This document shows, one piece after another, positions 4,940 to 5,806 of a DNA stretch of 5,806 nucleotides. The translations under genes and the position numbers were made by a program. Position 1 is the first letter of the stretch, and each line of letters starts with the position of its first letter. The notes beneath the pieces were generated by a model. The model was not told the origin of the DNA and ran no database searches. It was given only the letters and a program-made list of their open reading frames with translations. Origin of the DNA: an uncultured Bacilli bacterium. GTDB taxonomy: Bacteria; Bacillota_I; Bacilli_A; RF39; UBA660. The DNA is taken from positions 1 through 5,806 of the forward strand of contig CAKONT010000061.1 of NCBI GenBank assembly GCA_934097255.1. Reading direction: 5' to 3'.

Positions 4940-5507
4940 CTATTTTAGATAATATCTCTTGTTTTCCTTCTCCTGTTTCAGAAGAAAAAGTAAGAAAATC
5001 ATCGCCCATTTCAAGTTTTAACGTATCAAGTATCAATTTTATACTTTTATCTTTTTTACTTTTTGGAATTTTATCTATTTTAGTTGCAATAACTGTTACA
5101 GGCTTATTGTAATATTTTAAAAATTTATACATTAAGACATCGTCTTCACTAGGTTTATGTCTTGCATCAACTAAAAGAAAAGTTCTAACCAAATTTTCTC
5201 TTTTTTGTAAATATTCTTCAATCATTAAGCCAAATTTTTGTTGTTCTTTTTTACTTACTTGAGCGTAACCATATCCTGGTACATCTACTATATAAAAATT
5301 ATTATTTAATAAATAAAAGTTTAAGTTTCTTGTCTTTCCCGGTGTATTCGATGTTCTCGCTAACTTTTTTCTATTTGTAATACAATTTATAAAACTACTT
5401 TTTCCAACATTACTTCTTCCTAAAAGCAGTATTTCTTTTAAATCGTCGTCAGGATACTGACTTCTTCTTACTGCACTAACAACTAAATATACATCATTAA
5501 TTTTCAC
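4908..5507 (-). CDS. engB: Ribosome biogenesis GTP-binding protein YsxC/YihA (EngB)
   Basis: EngB is an essential TrmE-Era-EngA-YihA-type GTPase needed for late assembly of the large ribosomal subunit. The 199-residue product has all the G motifs: G1 GRSNVGKS (30-37), the switch-I region with the family signature ARTSNTPGKTRNLNF (50-64), G3 DVPGYGYAQVS (75-85), G4 TKID (142-145) and G5 SSETGEG (175-181). Length is typical. I chose the GTG at 5507. The resulting N-terminus MKINDVYLVVSAV matches, residue for residue in length, the MKVTKSEIVISAV of B. subtilis YsxC, and GAGTGAT upstream is spaced correctly. A GTG three codons earlier (5516) is the alternative. The gene overlaps the end of nrnA by 3 bases (5507 down to the nrnA stop at 5497 gives 11 shared positions), so the two are translationally coupled. 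In B. subtilis ysxC follows lonA, so this neighbour differs. Confidence 0.96.
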   Translation of the reverse strand: MKINDVYLVVSAVRRSQYPDDDLKEILLLGRSNVGKSSFINCITNRKKLARTSNTPGKTRNLNFYLLNNNFYIVDVPGYGYAQVSKKEQQKFGLMIEEYLQKRENLVRTFLLVDARHKPSEDDVLMYKFLKYYNKPVTVIATKIDKIPKSKKDKSIKLILDTLKLEMGDDFLTFSSETGEGKQEILSKIEDLISFEETL

Positions 5508-5806
5508 AATTATCACTCACTTCTAACTTATTAATATATTCCAAACACTCTTTATCTAGTTCTTTAATTAAATCATCGACTTCGAGAAAGGATGGAAGTT
5601 TAACACCACTTGCAAGAGCATGTCCTCCTCCACCGAAGCGTTCACAAATTTTATTAATTGCTGGACCACGAGATCTTACCGATACTCTTATATAACCATT
5701 TTTTATATCTTCTACTGCTGATATCCAGACAAGAATTTCGTTGATATTATTAAAACCATTTATTGAATTACCACTAGATGCTGTATCAATTTTATATTTT
5801 TTTATA
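5497..5806 (-). CDS. nrnA: NrnA-type DHH/DHHA1 phosphoesterase (nanoRNase / pAp phosphatase), C-terminal part
   Basis: Only the last 102 residues are in the window; the 5' end lies beyond base 5806. They form the DHHA1 substrate-binding domain: a strand pair ending in LVWISAVED, then YIRVSVRSRGPAINKICERF and the glycine-rich GGGGHALASG motif, which binds the nucleotide substrate in this family, followed by a C-terminal helix. B. subtilis NrnA, as I recall it, has the equivalent RVRFRSKGP and NGGGHPLASG. NrnA degrades very short RNA oligonucleotides to mononucleotides and dephosphorylates 3'-phosphoadenosine 5'-phosphate in the cytoplasm. The catalytic DHH domain is outside the window, so activity cannot be judged. 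Cyclic-di-AMP phosphodiesterases (GdpP, PgpH-independent DhhP type) share this domain; the close match to the NrnA end favours NrnA. The TAA stop lies inside engB. It is absent from simple ORF listings because it has no start here. Confidence 0.88.
   Translation of the reverse strand, partial: IKKYKIDTASSGNSINGFNNINEILVWISAVEDIKNGYIRVSVRSRGPAINKICERFGGGGHALASGVKLPSFLEVDDLIKELDKECLEYINKLEVSDNCEN
5512..5518 (-). promoter_or_regulatory. Ribosome binding site deciding the engB start
   Basis: GAGTGAT on the minus strand, within the nrnA coding end, lies 4 bases before the GTG at 5507. It is too close to, and partly overlaps, the alternative GTG at 5516, so it supports the shorter product. Confidence 0.55.

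Noticed and set aside
1..5806. Mycoplasma-type genetic code (UGA = Trp), suggested by the very low GC content
   Set aside because: Two genes end in TGA at sensible places, one in an ATGA overlap, and Trp residues in conserved positions use TGG.
1..5806. Defence system, mobile element, CRISPR array, tRNA or other RNA gene
   Set aside because: Reading both strands showed no transposase, integrase, spaced direct repeats, cloverleaf or conserved riboswitch motif; simple A/T repeats are explained by base composition.

Overview
The window is a densely packed, extremely AT-rich stretch of bacterial chromosome in which every supported gene lies on the minus strand, so transcription runs from base 5806 towards base 1. 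Protein content points to a low-GC Bacillota (Bacilli) with an endospore-forming ancestry. Order and signature motifs of radC, mreC, mreD, spoIVFA and spoIVFB match the Bacillus subtilis spoIIB-maf-radC-mreBCD-minCD-spoIVFA-spoIVFB neighbourhood, but maf, mreB and minCD are absent here. UGA is used as a stop (radC, and the unknown gene at 4404-4874) and Trp is encoded by TGG, so the standard code applies and not the Mycoplasma code. The lineage cannot be named more closely from sequence reading alone.

Layout, in the direction of transcription. (1) 5806-4404: the 3' end of nrnA (DHH/DHHA1 oligoribonuclease), overlapping engB/ysxC (ribosome-assembly GTPase), then an unrecognised soluble protein. 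Hairpins followed by T-tracts sit at the ends of engB and of the unknown gene, and in both cases the stop codon lies inside the hairpin. (2) 4390-4353: a short intergenic gap with a candidate sigma-A-type promoter. (3) 4340-1: a second, tightly spaced set: a membrane-anchored SPOR-like protein (positional candidate for SpoIIB), radC, mreC (4-base overlap), mreD (8-base overlap), spoIVFA, spoIVFB (overlapping or abutting) and a partial GHL10-family lipoprotein cut by the window edge. No gap between genes exceeds about 60 bases, so there is no gene-free stretch to describe.

How they work together: MreC/MreD belong to the cell-elongation peptidoglycan machinery. SPOR domains bind denuded glycan strands at septa. 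SpoIVFA and SpoIVFB form the intramembrane-protease complex that, in known spore formers, cuts pro-sigma-K in the mother cell. The GHL10 protein is a probable surface glycosidase-like lipoprotein. The set therefore reads as a cell-wall/septum/sporulation cluster.

The main oddity is spoIVFB. Homology extends about 20 codons upstream of the first canonical in-frame start (TTG at 1216), into a segment with no ATG/GTG/TTG. A well-placed ATG at 1291 is separated from it by a single in-frame TAG. I see no defence system, mobile element, CRISPR array or RNA gene.
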